A DNA stretch of 64,000 nucleotides from an uncultured Eudoraea sp. (lineage in GTDB: Bacteria; Bacteroidota; Bacteroidia; Flavobacteriales; Flavobacteriaceae). The stretch spans positions 434,001 to 498,000 of the forward strand of contig NZ_CANLGX010000002.1 of the NCBI RefSeq assembly GCF_947490415.1, in the 5' to 3' direction. Shown here piece after piece: positions 63,397 through 64,000 of the stretch (the stretch's first letter is position 1; each line of letters opens with the position of its first letter). The notes beneath the pieces are model-generated. The model had not been told where the DNA came from. It did no database searches and saw only the letters and a list, made by a program, of their open reading frames with translations. A program made the translations under genes and the position numbers.

Positions 63397-63747
63397 ATTG
63401 GTTCAATTTGTATCAAAAATACAGATTTGGGATGATATTTATCCAGACAATCGTCTTCCATTTCTAACAGCATAATTAAAGCAACAAATTTGTTCATTAC
63501 ATGATAATTTTCATGTGCAGCTTAATAATTTAGGGATAATTTTGTGAAAATGAAATGATAAGTTGATCAGAATTGAGATAATTAAGACATTTATTATGGA
63601 AAAAAGTATTGAGCTTTGGCAATTCACATTTATTACCAAAATTCACCTAAAATAATTGCCATTTAATTCTGATAGGAATCATAAAATTTTATATAACTTA
63701 AAGGTCTTTCTAAAAAATTATTTTAACCAGATTTAATTAAAACATCT
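63397..63747. other. 351-base divergent intergenic region
   Basis: No supported gene. It lies between udk (minus) and the biotin carrier gene (plus). It holds the udk promoter element, a 6-base inverted repeat at 63499-63516 (ACATGA and TCATGT) and a plus-strand TAATTTTG at 63537-63544 that could serve the rightward gene with a long leader. A 19-codon reading frame at 63596-63655 lies downstream of that element but nothing else supports it. Confidence 0.6.
63414..63421 (-). promoter_or_regulatory. candidate minus-7 promoter element TATTTTTG for udk
   Basis: Exact TAnnTTTG on the minus strand, 18 bases upstream of the udk ATG at 63396. Probably drives the udk-divIC-mutA-mutB run. Confidence 0.4.
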
Positions 63748-64000
63748 ATGAAAAATTGGTTTAAGGTTGTCGTAGACGGTAATCATGAGTTTAAGATAAC
63801 CAGTGATGACATCCTGGAAATAGATGCCTTACAAACTTCACCCAATTCGTATCATATCTTAAAGCAAAATAAATCCTTTGCAGCCGAGATTACCAAAAAG
63901 GATTTTTATCGTAAAAATTATGGGGTTAATATTAACAACAGTTCTTATGCAGTTGTTATTTCTGATGGTCTGGACCTTTTGATTAGCGAAATGGGTTTTG
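63748..64000 (+). CDS. acetyl/propionyl-CoA carboxylase biotin carrier subunit (partial)
   Basis: The first 84 residues, cut by the window end: starts MKNWFKVVVDGNHEF and ends LDLLISEMGF. This N-terminal region (SPNSYHILKQNKSFAAEITKKDF near 31, NNSSYAVVISDGLDLLI near 63) matches the Bacteroidota biotin carboxyl carrier protein that works with acyl-CoA carboxylase subunits; the biotinyl Lys (EAMKM) would lie beyond the edge. Close to methylmalonyl-CoA mutase genes, it probably feeds propionyl-CoA to methylmalonyl-CoA. ATG start in AACATCTATG. Confidence 0.8.
   Translation, partial: MKNWFKVVVDGNHEFKITSDDILEIDALQTSPNSYHILKQNKSFAAEITKKDFYRKNYGVNINNSSYAVVISDGLDLLISEMGF

Noticed and set aside
63596-63655. 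19-codon reading frame upstream of the biotin carrier gene
   Set aside because: Only a possible promoter element supports it; no recognisable protein features.

Overview
The window reads as a chromosome segment of a marine-type Flavobacteriaceae (Bacteroidota) bacterium. This rests on: AT-rich DNA with few Shine-Dalgarno sites; repeated TAnnTTTG minus-7 promoter motifs just upstream of genes; a GldI-type gliding lipoprotein; family-restricted proteins (DUF5606, DUF3810, DUF5683, DUF6122, DUF5916); a long signal peptidase I with a large insertion; and B12-dependent methylmalonyl-CoA mutase in two subunits. I see no rRNA or tRNA gene, no CRISPR array, no insertion sequence and no phage. The segment looks like stable core genome with a few accessory patches.

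Layout. 1-1278: tRNA maturation (CCA-adding enzyme cut by the window edge, t6A synthase). 1329-5226: a minus-strand lipopolysaccharide-type glycosyltransferase cluster, including a GT2-GT9 fusion. 5323-7725: dapD, ruvX, def, DUF5606. 7739-14398: secreted carbohydrate and envelope enzymes (GH20 hexosaminidase, SGNH hydrolase, serine beta-lactamase-like hydrolase, DUF5916 barrel, DUF1080 lipoprotein). 14498-24050: DUF349, aroE, two DUF368 membrane proteins (candidate undecaprenyl-phosphate translocases), a TPR protein, a class III aminotransferase and an OstA-like protein with a SPOR-like tail. 24121-31288: a four-gene Planctomycetes-type cytochrome/DUF1501/DUF1553 operon of unknown role, the most system-like accessory unit here. 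31492-39006: purA, Fur-family regulator, RelA/SpoT, M48 protease, SpoU methyltransferase and DUF3810 metalloprotease-like protein. 39077-43259: PepD, then a DHH phosphoesterase-GldI-cyclophilin/FKBP operon. 43433-44929: PhoD-like phosphatase and ndk. 44969-46762: recF-lipocalin-DciA-like operon. 46878-53056: TPR protein, ribH, small membrane protein, mutL, two rhomboids and an EEP-family hydrolase. 53039-58791: parA-parB-DUF5683-dapB-lepB-WbqC-DUF6122. 58938-63396: udk, DivIC-like, mutA, mutB. 63748-64000: start of a biotin carrier protein that probably belongs with propionyl-CoA carboxylation.

How the genes fit together. Envelope assembly is a theme: core glycosyltransferases, OstA-like protein, DUF368 pair, DapD/DapB for diaminopimelate, LepB, GldI and the PPIases. 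Chromosome maintenance (ParAB, RecF, DciA-like, MutL) and propionate/methylmalonyl-CoA metabolism are the other recurring themes. No wholly new defence or mobile system was found. The best leads are the cytochrome/DUF1553 operon with its leucine-rich-repeat cytochrome, the GT2-GT9 fusion, a MutL whose endonuclease motifs are degenerate, a Fur protein without its zinc cysteines, and a promoter grammar that puts some genes at leaderless distance.
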